Positions 21,979-31,070 of a stretch of 42,510 nucleotides of DNA are shown piece by piece. The position numbers and the translations under genes were made by a program. Within the stretch, counting starts at the first letter, position 1. Each line of letters begins with the position of its first letter. The notes beneath the pieces are model-generated. The model was not told the DNA's origin and did no database searches. It saw only the letters and a program-made list of their open reading frames with translations. The stretch is from Gloeobacterales cyanobacterium ES-bin-313 (GTDB lineage Bacteria; Cyanobacteriota; Cyanobacteriia; Gloeobacterales; Gloeobacteraceae). Location of the stretch: positions 1 to 42,510 of the forward strand of contig JACMLN010000169.1 of the NCBI GenBank assembly GCA_014379585.1, given 5' to 3'.

Positions 21979-23740
21979 GCTGTTGGCGAATTCAACAAGG
22001 GCTGAACATTTTTGTTTCTGGCAATAATTTAGGCTACTACTCCGAGTAATTTTGGAGAGCTTGCCATGTCTTTGCAACCCCAGCCTGTTAACCCCGTCCC
22101 GCTTCAGGCTGCCAAAATTGCCAAAGCTGCTTTTCCAAAGGGCAATACGTTCATGCTCTTGCGTGACAAACTCGGCACCCTCTTCACGAATGAAGACTTC
22201 GCGCAGTTGTTTGCCTCCAGAGGACAGCCAGCTTTGTCCCCGTGGCAGCTCGCTTTTGTCACGTTGATGCAATTTGCTGAGGGATTAACAGACCGACAAG
22301 CCGCAGATGCAGTTCGCGCCCGACTTGACTGGAAGTATGCTCTGTCATTGGAATTGACTGACTCTGGCTTCCATTACTCGGTGCTCAGCGAATTTCGTGA
22401 CCGCCTAGCTGGGGACTCTCCAGAAAATCTATTGCTTGACCGATTGCTGGAGGTTTGCCGAGAACAGGGATGGTTGCGCAACCGTGCCAAGCAACGCACG
22501 ACTCCACCCATATTCAAACTGCGGTGCGCACCCTCAACCGCTTGGAAATGGTGGGTGAAACCCTACGCTCGGTACTCAACATCTTGGCGATGGCTGCTCC
22601 GGATTGGCTGCGTACGGTGATCGCTCCCGATTGGTTTGATCGCTACAGTGTGCGAGTGGAAACCTACCGCCTTCCTGCCTCAGACCGTGAGCGAACTAGT
22701 CTAGCTGAGTGTATCGGAGCCGATGGTTACCGTCTACTGGAGACCATCTATGATGACCCATCGGCTCCAGACTGGTTACGGCAATTGACTGCTATGGAGT
22801 TCCTGCGCCAGATGTGGATTCAACAGTTCCATGCCGAATCTGGATGGGTAGTCTATTGGAGGGATCTAAAAGATTCGCCTCCCACTGCGCAATCGCTCCA
22901 TTCTCCCTACGACCCAGATTGCCGTTTTGGCAACAAGCGTTCCACACAATGGGTTGGCTACAAAGTTCATGTGAGCGAAACCTGCCAGCCGGATAGTCCA
23001 CACCTGATCACCCATATCGAAACCACGACAGCCACAAGCAGTGATAACTTGGTGCTTAACAAAATTCACGGTGCTCTCGCTCAGAAGGAATGTCTACCCG
23101 GGGAACATCTTGTGGATACAGGCTACACCTCGGCAGAGCAACTGGTTAGTTGTCAAGCTGGGTACGGTGTCGAACTGATTAGCCCAGTAAGAGCGGATCT
23201 CAGTTGGCAGGCCAAAGCCAATCAGGGTTTCGATGCGACGGCGTTTGAGATTGATTGGCACAACCAAACTGCACGCTGTCCGGCAGGCCAAACCAGCACC
23301 AAGTGGAAGCTTGGTCAGGATGACCATGGTAATCCTCACATCAAGATTCTATTTCGGCAAAAGACCTGCACAGGCTGCGACTTTGCCCCAGACTGCACTC
23401 GGGATAAAACGGGACGTTCTATCACTGTGCACCCACAGGTCGAACATGAGGCGTTGCAACAAGCAGGAGCCAACCAGAAGACGGAAGCCTTCCGTCAAGA
23501 ATATGTGCTACGAGCAGGGGTAGAAGGAACGATTGCTCAGGCAGTGCAAGCATTTGAGATGCGTCGGTGTCGGTATCGAGGTCTTGTAAAAACGCATCTT
23601 CAACAAGTAATCACGGCGACAGCAATAAACTGGGTGCGGATTGCGGATTGTCTGATGGGAGAGCCATTTGCCCGAACGCGCACTTCCCACTTTGCTGCGC
23701 TGGCTGACAGTGCCTAGAGGCTGCTGAATTCGCCAACAGC
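21979..23740 (+). mobile_element. IS1182-family-like insertion sequence (about 1.76 kb)
   Basis: Terminal inverted repeats are GCTGTTGGCGAATTCAACA at 21979-21997 and its complement at 23722-23740, 18 of 19 matching. They enclose one transposase reading region. Length, terminal arrangement and the transposase type fit IS1182. The 4-5 bases outside the ends (ACGAA on the left, GTCAG on the right) do not match, so no target duplication is visible. The element is inactive because its transposase is frameshifted. Confidence 0.8.
22066..23717 (+). pseudogene. IS1182-family DDE transposase, frameshifted
   Basis: The first frame, from the ATG at 22066 (SD GGAGAG), reads VNPVPLQAAKIAKAAFPKGN, then LSPWQLAFVTLMQFAEGLTD, and stays homologous until KQRT near base 22500. 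The protein then continues in the next frame as DSTHIQTAVRTLNRLEMVGE to TAG at 23717. A single missing base at about 22500 (ACG-AC instead of ACG-GAC) explains this exactly. The break falls at the first catalytic Asp (the family's TDST motif). The later DTGYTSAEQL and the RAGVEGTIAQA region, which carry the other acidic residues, are intact. No slippery sequence is present at the break, so programmed frameshifting is unlikely. The full protein would have about 550 residues. Confidence 0.88.
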
Positions 23741-23929
23741 GTCAGTAGTTCGGTCATCCCTAGTCCAACCCTTGTCTTGCATCCAGAATGGTCTTCGCAG
23801 AACTTCCAGAATGAATAGACCATATTAAGAGGTTGCAGGTCGGTTGGCCTAGACTAGGAGTTTTCGCATATTCTCCTCATTTTTAACCTTTAACGATTAG
23901 TAGTTGTACAACACCATGGATTTCGACCA

Positions 23930-26900
23930 ATGCACTGGATAACCCGCTGGCTGGCAGTTTTCTTTCTTGTTGTTGGCATACCTGCAGATGCTCTTTGCCA
24001 AACTGCTCCTACACCGACGGGTCTGCAATTTCGGCTAGAAGAGGGCAACAAAAAGGAGGTGGAGTCTCCACGCCCGCCTGTGCAAACAGCGCCCCTTTCA
24101 GTGCAGCGCGTTCAGGAAATCTTAAGGCGCTTCCCAGTTCTACCAGAGTCGAAACCACGGTTGGTTTTGCCTCAAGAACCTATCCCTCGACCACACACAG
24201 GGAAAACGATTCAGCAGCCTTTTCCCGCCAGTCTCGGCCCCATAGCCTCGATTTCGCCTTTTTCTTTTGGTTCTCCAAGGCGACCAAGATCGGGCGGGGC
24301 GACAAACCAGCCATTGAAAGTTTTGCGGTTTCAGCCTGAGGGTGACGTTCCCCTTGCCCCAAACTTGAGTGTGACTTTCTCAGAACCCATGGTTCCAGTC
24401 ACCTCCCAAGAAAAACTGGCTGCCACCAAACCACCGATTCAACTTAGTCCCCAACCGGAAGGCCAGTGGTACTGGTTAGGAACCCGCACCCTCTTCTTTG
24501 AACCGAAAGACCGTTTCCCGATGGCGACGGAGTACATGGTGAAGATTCCCGCTGGGACAAAAGCGGCAAATGGCCAGGTTTTATCCCAAGGACAAACCTG
24601 GAAATTTCGGACTCCAGCCCCCTCTTTGCATGCCTATTTTCCAAGTGGTATCCGCCAAGCCTTAGATCCAGTGATCTATTTGCGCTTCGATCAAGAAGTA
24701 AAGCCAGAAGCTATACTTTCCCGCCTTCAACTTCGCTCTCAATCAAAAAATTGGCCTCTTAAGTTAGTGACAGCAGCAGAAGCAGAAGCAGATCCGACTA
24801 CCTATGACTCGAAGTCTGGAGATTGGGTGGCATTCAAATCAACAGAAAAATTCCCAAAAGACACAGAATTTACAGTTATACTTCCACCGGGGTTTTACTC
24901 CCGAGAAGGGCCGCGCTCTACTGAAGAAGAGATCAGTTTCCAGTTCAGAACCTACGGAGACTTTCAATTTTATAGCTTAAGCTGCGCTTCAGGTTCGCCA
25001 CCCTGCTCACCAGGAGATCTAAAAGCCTATTTTAGTAATCCAGTGAATGCGCAGTCATTCAATCTAAGTCAGATTCAAATCAGTCCGGATGTGAAAGACC
25101 TGCAAACAATTTTTTCTATCAATAGTCTCTATTTTCGAGGTGCCTTTCAACCAGATACAGAGTATCGCTTTACCTTTGCAAGAGATCTGAAAGACGAGCT
25201 CGATCAAACTTTAGGTTCTGATAAAGTGGCGACTATCCGTACTGCACCCCTCGCACCTCAGCTAGGTTTTGGCAGTTCTCAGGATGTTTTTACTCTATAT
25301 CCCCATAGCCCAAAAAGTATCTCAGTCTACAGTCGTGGCAATCCTAAACTCAGGGTAAGGCTACGGAAAGTCACCCCTCAAGATTGGGAGAATTTTCAGG
25401 TAAGTCGCAATAACAGAACTTCAATTCCAATAGGCGATGAGGTTTTCAATCAAACAATTTCTGTCTCGCAGCAAGATATACTCCAAGAAATTCCCATAGA
25501 TCTCACTCCTGCCTTGAATAAGCAAGGATTTGGGCATGTCGTAGTGATCGTCGAGATAGAAGGAGATGCCAAAAAAAGGCGCATTAATACTTGGGTACAA
25601 TCAACTAATATTGCCTTGGGAAGCTATTCAGATAGGCAAAGCGTTCTGGCTTGGGCAACCAATCTGAGCGATGGTAAACCATTGTCAGGAGTAAATTTGA
25701 GGATGAATAGTGTTTCTGAGATAACTAATCAGAATGGAATAGCTCAATTTTTTCCTGGAATCCGATCTTACGTTTTAACTGCCAACTATGGCGAAGACTC
25801 AGCCCTACTCACTAGAGCTTGGTACTTTTCACTACAAAGTGATAGCCTCAGATGGTATGTTTTCGATGATCGCAAACTTTATCGCCCCGGTGAGATGGTT
25901 CATTTCAAAGGCTGGGTCCGTCGATTAAACCCAAAAGAGAGCCATTTGGCTTTATATAATAACCAGCAAATTCACTATGTCATTAACAGTCAAGGCAGTA
26001 AGCTCACTGAAGGTAATCTGACTACAAATAGCCTCGGTGCTTTCAATTTAAATTTCACTCTACCGAAAGCTGTCAACCTTGGTGAGGCAACTCTTGAACT
26101 TAATTATACCTTCAGACATAACTTCCGAATTGACGAGTTTCGCCGCCCCGAATTTAGTGTTTCAGCGAGTGCTCCTCCTGGGTCATTTCTGATCTCCCAA
26201 AGTGCAGATTTGACTGCTAAAACGAGTTACTACAACGGTGGTGGATTGGCTAAGGTACCTGTTACCTGGCAAGTGACGGCTACTCAGACTAACTACACAC
26301 CGCCTAATTGGGACAAATTTACTTTTGGAACCTGGTTTCCTTGGTGGCAACCAATTTCTAACTATAGCGACCAGACAACGAGTCAAACTTTCAAAAGCAC
26401 TACCGACAGTTCTGGCAAACACAACCTGCGCATACACTTCGATGGGATACAGTTCCCTCGCCCCATGCGGCTTCAAGCCAATGCCACCGTTCAAGATGTC
26501 AACCGCCAAGCGATGAGCAGTTCAACTTTTTTGTTAGTCCACCCCGCCTCGCTCTATGTTGGTTTGCGCAGCGAAAAAACTTTTGTGCAGAAAGGCGAAG
26601 GTTTCACTATCGAGAGCATTGTTACTGATATCGATGGTGAGGTGAGGCCCAATCAAAAAGTGTCCATATCTTTTGTTCGTACTGATTGGGAGTACGAATC
26701 GGGTCAGTGGAAGCGGATCGGAAGAGAGTCACAATTCTGCACAGTTCAATCCGAAAATAGTCCAGTTTCCTGCCGATTTACACTTGATGCAGGTGGTATG
26801 TACCGCGTCATAGCGACGATCAAAGACAATAAAGGCCGCACCAACGAAACGGAATTGACCCTCTGGGTGCCCGGTGGTGCAACGCCTCCGAAGCAAGGTG

Positions 26901-29848
26901 TGCAGCGCGAAGAAGCGACTCTCATTCCAGATCGCAAGATCTATGAACCGGGTCAGACTGCGGAAGTCTTAGTACAGTCTCCCTTCCCAGATGCTAAAGG
27001 ATTATTGATCGTTGACCGTGGGGGTATTGCCTCTCAATCAAACTTTGTTCTTGATGGTACGAGTACAACTTTGCGGATTCCCGTTTCTGAGCAAGATTTT
27101 CCGAGCATCAATCTACGAATCGAGTTAGTAGGGGAGAACTTTCGCACTGACGACAAAGGTCAACTTGACAAAACTTCGCCCAAACGTCCGGCTTTTGCTT
27201 CAGGAACCTTGAAACTTTATGTACCTCCTCTAGCTCGCACTCTATCTGTCACAGCGAAGCCGAAACAGAGCAGTGTCTTACCAGGAAGTACAACGGCTAT
27301 CGATCTTGAAGTCAAAGATGCTAGCGGGAAACCTGTAGCCAACAGTGAAGTCGCCGTCGTTGTTGTCGATGAATCTGTGCTGGACTTGGCGAATTACCGA
27401 CTCGAAAATCCACTACCAACTTTCTATCCAGAACGCTCCGCAACACTTCAAAGTAATGATCTGCGCGAACAGCTGCTTATTCAGACACCATCTCAGGTAC
27501 CGTCTGATATCACTGGTGCGCAATATTTTGATTATGCTGATTTTCTTCCTGAGGTTGAAGCAACTAATACCAGTAGAGCAAGAAATAGCGAGGTTGTATT
27601 TACTAAAGAAGATTTCGTAGCGACAGGTGCAGCTGATGTTGACGTACTTACTAAGCTTGCCTCTGGCTTCTTTGCAATCGATTCTCTTGGATCTCCCTCT
27701 AACCCAATCGTCCTACGCTCGAACTTCAATCCACTTGCGATTTTCGCTCCATCAGTAATCACGGATGCTCAAGGCCACGCTCGAGTTACGGTCAAAATGC
27801 CTGACAACTTGACTCGATATCGAGTGATGGCTGTGGCAGTCAGTGGCAGTGAATTCTACGGCAAAGGTGAAAGTACGCTCACTGCTCGATTACCTCTCAT
27901 GGTTCGACCCAGTGCGCCTCGTTTCCTGAACTTTGGCGACCGCTTCGAGTTACCTGTGGTTGTCCAGAATCAGACCGACAAGCCCCTTAAAGTTGACGTT
28001 GCCCTTCGAGGTACAGGCTTCTTGCTCGCAAAGTCTGGCCAACGGGTGACGGTACCTGCCCATGACCGGGTGGAAGTCCACTTCCCTGCGGAGGCCAATC
28101 AAAGTGGGGAAGCCCGATTCCAAGTGGCTGGTATTTCTGGAAACTACCAAGATGCGGCGGAAATTGTCCTGCCCGTCCAACTTCCCGCTACTGCTGAAGC
28201 TTTTGCCACCTACGGCCAAATCGATGCAGGTAGCATTGTCCAACCGATTCAAACCCCCGATAAAGTGCTCAAGCAAGTGGGCGGGTTAGAAATCTCTACT
28301 TCGTCTACAGGCTTACAAACGCTCACCGATGCCTATCTTTATATTGCCAGTTACCCCTACGGCTGCGTCGAGCAGATCTCGTCGCGGATTATGACAACGG
28401 CTGCGCTCAGGGATGTCTTGAGTGCCTTCAAAGTGGAGGGAATGCCCACAGCTACAGAGATTCAAGGGGGCATGGAACGGGATATTCAACGCCTCGCCAG
28501 TTTGCAAAATCCTAGCGGTGGTTTCGGATTCTGGAGGCTAGAAGACAAAGAATGGCCGTACCTAGGCATACATGTCGCCCATGCCATTCAGCGAGCGAAA
28601 GAAAAAGGCTATTCCGTTCCTACGCAAATGCATGAGCGTTCTTTGCAGTATCTGCGCACCATTGAAAGCCACATTCCTAGTAACTACAAAGAGGATACGC
28701 GGCAATCTTTGATCGCCTACGCCCTCTATGTGCGCAAACGCTTGGGGGACAGCGATCCTGAGCGAGCACGCCAACTCATTCAAAAAGTTGGCCTCAAAAA
28801 GCTTCCCCTCGAATCGATAGGTTGGTTGCTACCTATCCTTTCTGCCGATCCTGCTTCTAAGCGTGAAGTGGCGGCGATTCGGCAGTTACTCAATAACCGC
28901 GTTAGCGAAACGGCGAGTACCGCGCACTTCGTCACTTCCTACGGCGATGGAGATTATCTGCTACTCAACTCGGATCGCAGGACAGACGGGATCATCCTCG
29001 AAGCCTTGATTGGCGATCAACCTCAAAGTGACCTGATTCCTAAAATCGTCAAAGGTCTACAGGCGCACAAACTCCAAGGACATTGGAGCAATACCCAGGA
29101 GAACGCTTTTATCCTGCTGGCTCTAGATCGCTACTTCAATACCTACGAAAAAGTCACTCCCGACTTTGTGGCGCGCAGTTGGCTGGGCAATCAGTTCACA
29201 GGCTCTACCAATTTCCGAGGGCGCTCCACGGATACCTATCAACTGAATATTCCGATGGAGGCTTTGATGCGTAAGTCTGGCATTCAAAATCTAACCCTTG
29301 AGAAAAGTGGTGCTGGTCGTCTTTACTATCGGATTGGTCTGCGCTATGCGCCTGAAAGTCTGAAACTGAAGCCGTTGGAACGTGGGTTCAGCGTGATGCG
29401 TACCTATGAGAGCATCGACGACCCCAAAGATGTTCAACGCGAAAAAGACGGTAGCTGGACGATCAAAGCGGGAGCAAGGGTGAAAGTGCATTTGCGTATG
29501 TATGCGCCGACGCGCCGCTACCATGTTGCCCTTGTCGATCCCTTGCCTGCAGGTCTTGAACCGATCAACCCTGGGCTGGCTGGCTCTCAACCCGACAAGC
29601 CCCCATCCAATCCAAGCGACAACGCCTACAGAAGCTGGTACAGCAGCCATTGGTTCGAGTTTCAGAACCTCCGGGATGCCCAGGCTGAGGCTTTCACCTC
29701 TTTACTTGACGGTGGGGTTTATGAATACAATTACACAGCACGGGCGACAACTCTAGGGGTTTTCGTTGTCCCACCTTCGAAAGTCGAAGAGATGTACCAA
29801 CCAGAAGTTTTTGGTAGAAGTGGAACGGATCAAGTCGTTGTAAAGTAA
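23930..29848 (+). CDS. Alpha-2-macroglobulin family protein, thioester-containing
   Basis: A 1972-residue exported protein. The signal peptide is MHWITRWLAVFFLVVGIPAD (cleavage after ADA; the nearby Cys does not sit in a lipobox). Residues ~127-220 form a Big_5-type Ig-like domain (FSEPM). Macroglobulin domains follow, with the typical DDRKLYRPGEMVHFKGWV near residue 643. The bait-region-side domain ends with VVVVDESVLDL near 1146. The A2M domain is around 1280-1340. The thioester motif GCVEQ is intact at residues 1478-1482, in a helical thioester domain (~1460-1750). Bacterial A2Ms trap proteases covalently in the periplasm. Unlike E. coli YfhM it has no adjacent penicillin-binding protein 1C gene. 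It is probably monocistronic; it follows the IS by 190 bp. Confidence 0.92.
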   Translation: MHWITRWLAVFFLVVGIPADALCQTAPTPTGLQFRLEEGNKKEVESPRPPVQTAPLSVQRVQEILRRFPVLPESKPRLVLPQEPIPRPHTGKTIQQPFPASLGPIASISPFSFGSPRRPRSGGATNQPLKVLRFQPEGDVPLAPNLSVTFSEPMVPVTSQEKLAATKPPIQLSPQPEGQWYWLGTRTLFFEPKDRFPMATEYMVKIPAGTKAANGQVLSQGQTWKFRTPAPSLHAYFPSGIRQALDPVIYLRFDQEVKPEAILSRLQLRSQSKNWPLKLVTAAEAEADPTTYDSKSGDWVAFKSTEKFPKDTEFTVILPPGFYSREGPRSTEEEISFQFRTYGDFQFYSLSCASGSPPCSPGDLKAYFSNPVNAQSFNLSQIQISPDVKDLQTIFSINSLYFRGAFQPDTEYRFTFARDLKDELDQTLGSDKVATIRTAPLAPQLGFGSSQDVFTLYPHSPKSISVYSRGNPKLRVRLRKVTPQDWENFQVSRNNRTSIPIGDEVFNQTISVSQQDILQEIPIDLTPALNKQGFGHVVVIVEIEGDAKKRRINTWVQSTNIALGSYSDRQSVLAWATNLSDGKPLSGVNLRMNSVSEITNQNGIAQFFPGIRSYVLTANYGEDSALLTRAWYFSLQSDSLRWYVFDDRKLYRPGEMVHFKGWVRRLNPKESHLALYNNQQIHYVINSQGSKLTEGNLTTNSLGAFNLNFTLPKAVNLGEATLELNYTFRHNFRIDEFRRPEFSVSASAPPGSFLISQSADLTAKTSYYNGGGLAKVPVTWQVTATQTNYTPPNWDKFTFGTWFPWWQPISNYSDQTTSQTFKSTTDSSGKHNLRIHFDGIQFPRPMRLQANATVQDVNRQAMSSSTFLLVHPASLYVGLRSEKTFVQKGEGFTIESIVTDIDGEVRPNQKVSISFVRTDWEYESGQWKRIGRESQFCTVQSENSPVSCRFTLDAGGMYRVIATIKDNKGRTNETELTLWVPGGATPPKQGVQREEATLIPDRKIYEPGQTAEVLVQSPFPDAKGLLIVDRGGIASQSNFVLDGTSTTLRIPVSEQDFPSINLRIELVGENFRTDDKGQLDKTSPKRPAFASGTLKLYVPPLARTLSVTAKPKQSSVLPGSTTAIDLEVKDASGKPVANSEVAVVVVDESVLDLANYRLENPLPTFYPERSATLQSNDLREQLLIQTPSQVPSDITGAQYFDYADFLPEVEATNTSRARNSEVVFTKEDFVATGAADVDVLTKLASGFFAIDSLGSPSNPIVLRSNFNPLAIFAPSVITDAQGHARVTVKMPDNLTRYRVMAVAVSGSEFYGKGESTLTARLPLMVRPSAPRFLNFGDRFELPVVVQNQTDKPLKVDVALRGTGFLLAKSGQRVTVPAHDRVEVHFPAEANQSGEARFQVAGISGNYQDAAEIVLPVQLPATAEAFATYGQIDAGSIVQPIQTPDKVLKQVGGLEISTSSTGLQTLTDAYLYIASYPYGCVEQISSRIMTTAALRDVLSAFKVEGMPTATEIQGGMERDIQRLASLQNPSGGFGFWRLEDKEWPYLGIHVAHAIQRAKEKGYSVPTQMHERSLQYLRTIESHIPSNYKEDTRQSLIAYALYVRKRLGDSDPERARQLIQKVGLKKLPLESIGWLLPILSADPASKREVAAIRQLLNNRVSETASTAHFVTSYGDGDYLLLNSDRRTDGIILEALIGDQPQSDLIPKIVKGLQAHKLQGHWSNTQENAFILLALDRYFNTYEKVTPDFVARSWLGNQFTGSTNFRGRSTDTYQLNIPMEALMRKSGIQNLTLEKSGAGRLYYRIGLRYAPESLKLKPLERGFSVMRTYESIDDPKDVQREKDGSWTIKAGARVKVHLRMYAPTRRYHVALVDPLPAGLEPINPGLAGSQPDKPPSNPSDNAYRSWYSSHWFEFQNLRDAQAEAFTSLLDGGVYEYNYTARATTLGVFVVPPSKVEEMYQPEVFGRSGTDQVVVK

Positions 29849-29923
29849 GTTCAATGCTAATAGAGTCCTTGTTGGGATGAGTGGCATATAAACATACGAA
29901 TCACAGAGTCTTGATGTCCATTT

Positions 29924-30202
29924 TTAATACTTGCAATTGAGCCAGATAATGGCGCAAAAGACAGTTCTCTCCCGATGAATGATAGTCGTGTGATGGACAC
30001 CAGTAACAGTTCAATGGCGCGGAACCTCAGGCCACCTTGGTACATGGTCAGGCAGTTGCGCTTGACTGCATCCGGTTATCCTTAGGCATGGCAATATTCA
30101 GGAAACTGCTTTCGGCAGTCTTTACAGAAGCAGAGCTGGCCTGCTCCCCGCATGGGGGGTTGTCATCGGAAGTTGGTTAGAGTGGCAGTGTAGGCATTCC
30201 AT
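29924..30202 (-). pseudogene. IS1-family transposase relic (InsA-like N-terminus)
   Basis: Pieces in different minus-strand frames line up in order with an IS1 InsA protein. An ATG at 30202 starts MECLHCHSNQL (zinc-finger half). Then come GQLCFCKDCRKQF (second half), AVKRNCLTMYQGGLRFRAIE, and VTGVHHTTIIHRE of the helix-turn-helix, ending near 29924. At least two frameshifts and one in-frame stop separate them, and the catalytic InsB part is missing. The relic begins 4 nt after the stop of the PEP-CTERM gene on the same strand. No inverted-repeat ends were found. Confidence 0.7.
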
Positions 30203-30206
30203 TAGC

Positions 30207-31046
30207 CTATGATGTAGCGCCCCGCTTTTTGCTGAGTACAGTCTTCCTACGTCGGAATTGAGCACTCACCCCCAGCGCTAGGGCGGCTCCCAGCCAAGAT
30301 GTGGTTACTGGTTCCGGTATAGGTTGGAAGTTTATGTTGTCTACGAGCAGCCCACTTTGAACAGTAGTGTCGTTTCTGTTTGCCACCAGGAACTGTAGCG
30401 TGTAGGTTCCTGCTCCCAATGATAGTGACACCGAGTTAAAACGAGTGTCTGAATCGAAGGACTGGGTTCCTGAAGCAATGAGGGTGCTGCCGAGGACACT
30501 TGCCAGAGGATCGGCCTCCACTGAGAATCCGAAATTTCCAGGAAAGACAACGCATGGTTCATTCTCTACGTTGCACTGTACGTAACCCCCTGGTGAGAGG
30601 AAGTACGAAGCAAAGTCATCGTTAGATGCTGGCGTCCGCAGAGTTTCGTTGGTCAGAAAGTTCCAGCTAAAGTTCAGTGTCCCAGCTGTATCGAGGGTGA
30701 AGGTTTGAGAAATCGCTGACCCTCCAGTCACATTACTAGCAATCAGACTCCCCGGTGTCAGACCCAGAAAAGTTTCCAAGCTAGAGACATTACCTGTACT
30801 GGGGGTAGTCAAAAGGGCTGCGAAGTTCCCGTCTGTGGGAGAACCTGAGCAAGGCGTGGTACTGCCACAGATGGCTGTATTGTCCACAACTGCTTGATTG
30901 CCCGTGCTGAGGGTACTCCAATTTGAAAAGTCACCTGTCTCAAAACTGCCATTCTCCACACCAAAGGCTTGGACTGGGGTCGTGAAGGTACAAAGGCTCA
31001 CCAGCAATAGCCCACTAATTCCTGCACTGATCATGTTGGTTGTCAT
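30207..31046 (-). CDS. PEP-CTERM protein downstream of Kelch K3
   Basis: A 279-residue exported protein. The signal peptide is residues 1-28 (ISAGISGLLLVSLCTFTTPV, QA-F). The mature N-terminus NGSFETGDFSNWSTL is the usual opening of PEP-CTERM jelly-roll domains of the DUF642 or NSF-type group. A beta-rich body includes TAGTLNFSWNFLTNE, and the domain ends with LLVDNINFQPIPEP. IPEPVT at about residue 243, a hydrophobic stretch and RRRK form the sorting signal. GAGGA precedes the ATG. The start is 24 nt after the K3 stop on the same strand, so the two are very likely one operon; a Kelch protein and a sorted surface protein would then be made together. Confidence 0.87.
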   Translation of the reverse strand: MTTNMISAGISGLLLVSLCTFTTPVQAFGVENGSFETGDFSNWSTLSTGNQAVVDNTAICGSTTPCSGSPTDGNFAALLTTPSTGNVSSLETFLGLTPGSLIASNVTGGSAISQTFTLDTAGTLNFSWNFLTNETLRTPASNDDFASYFLSPGGYVQCNVENEPCVVFPGNFGFSVEADPLASVLGSTLIASGTQSFDSDTRFNSVSLSLGAGTYTLQFLVANRNDTTVQSGLLVDNINFQPIPEPVTTSWLGAALALGVSAQFRRRKTVLSKKRGATS

Positions 31047-31070
31047 TTTGGTTGTCCTCGTGAAGGGAAA

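Noticed and set aside
22480-22520. Programmed frameshift in the IS1182-type transposase
   Set aside because: No slippery heptamer or downstream structure at the break, and this family normally uses a single frame.
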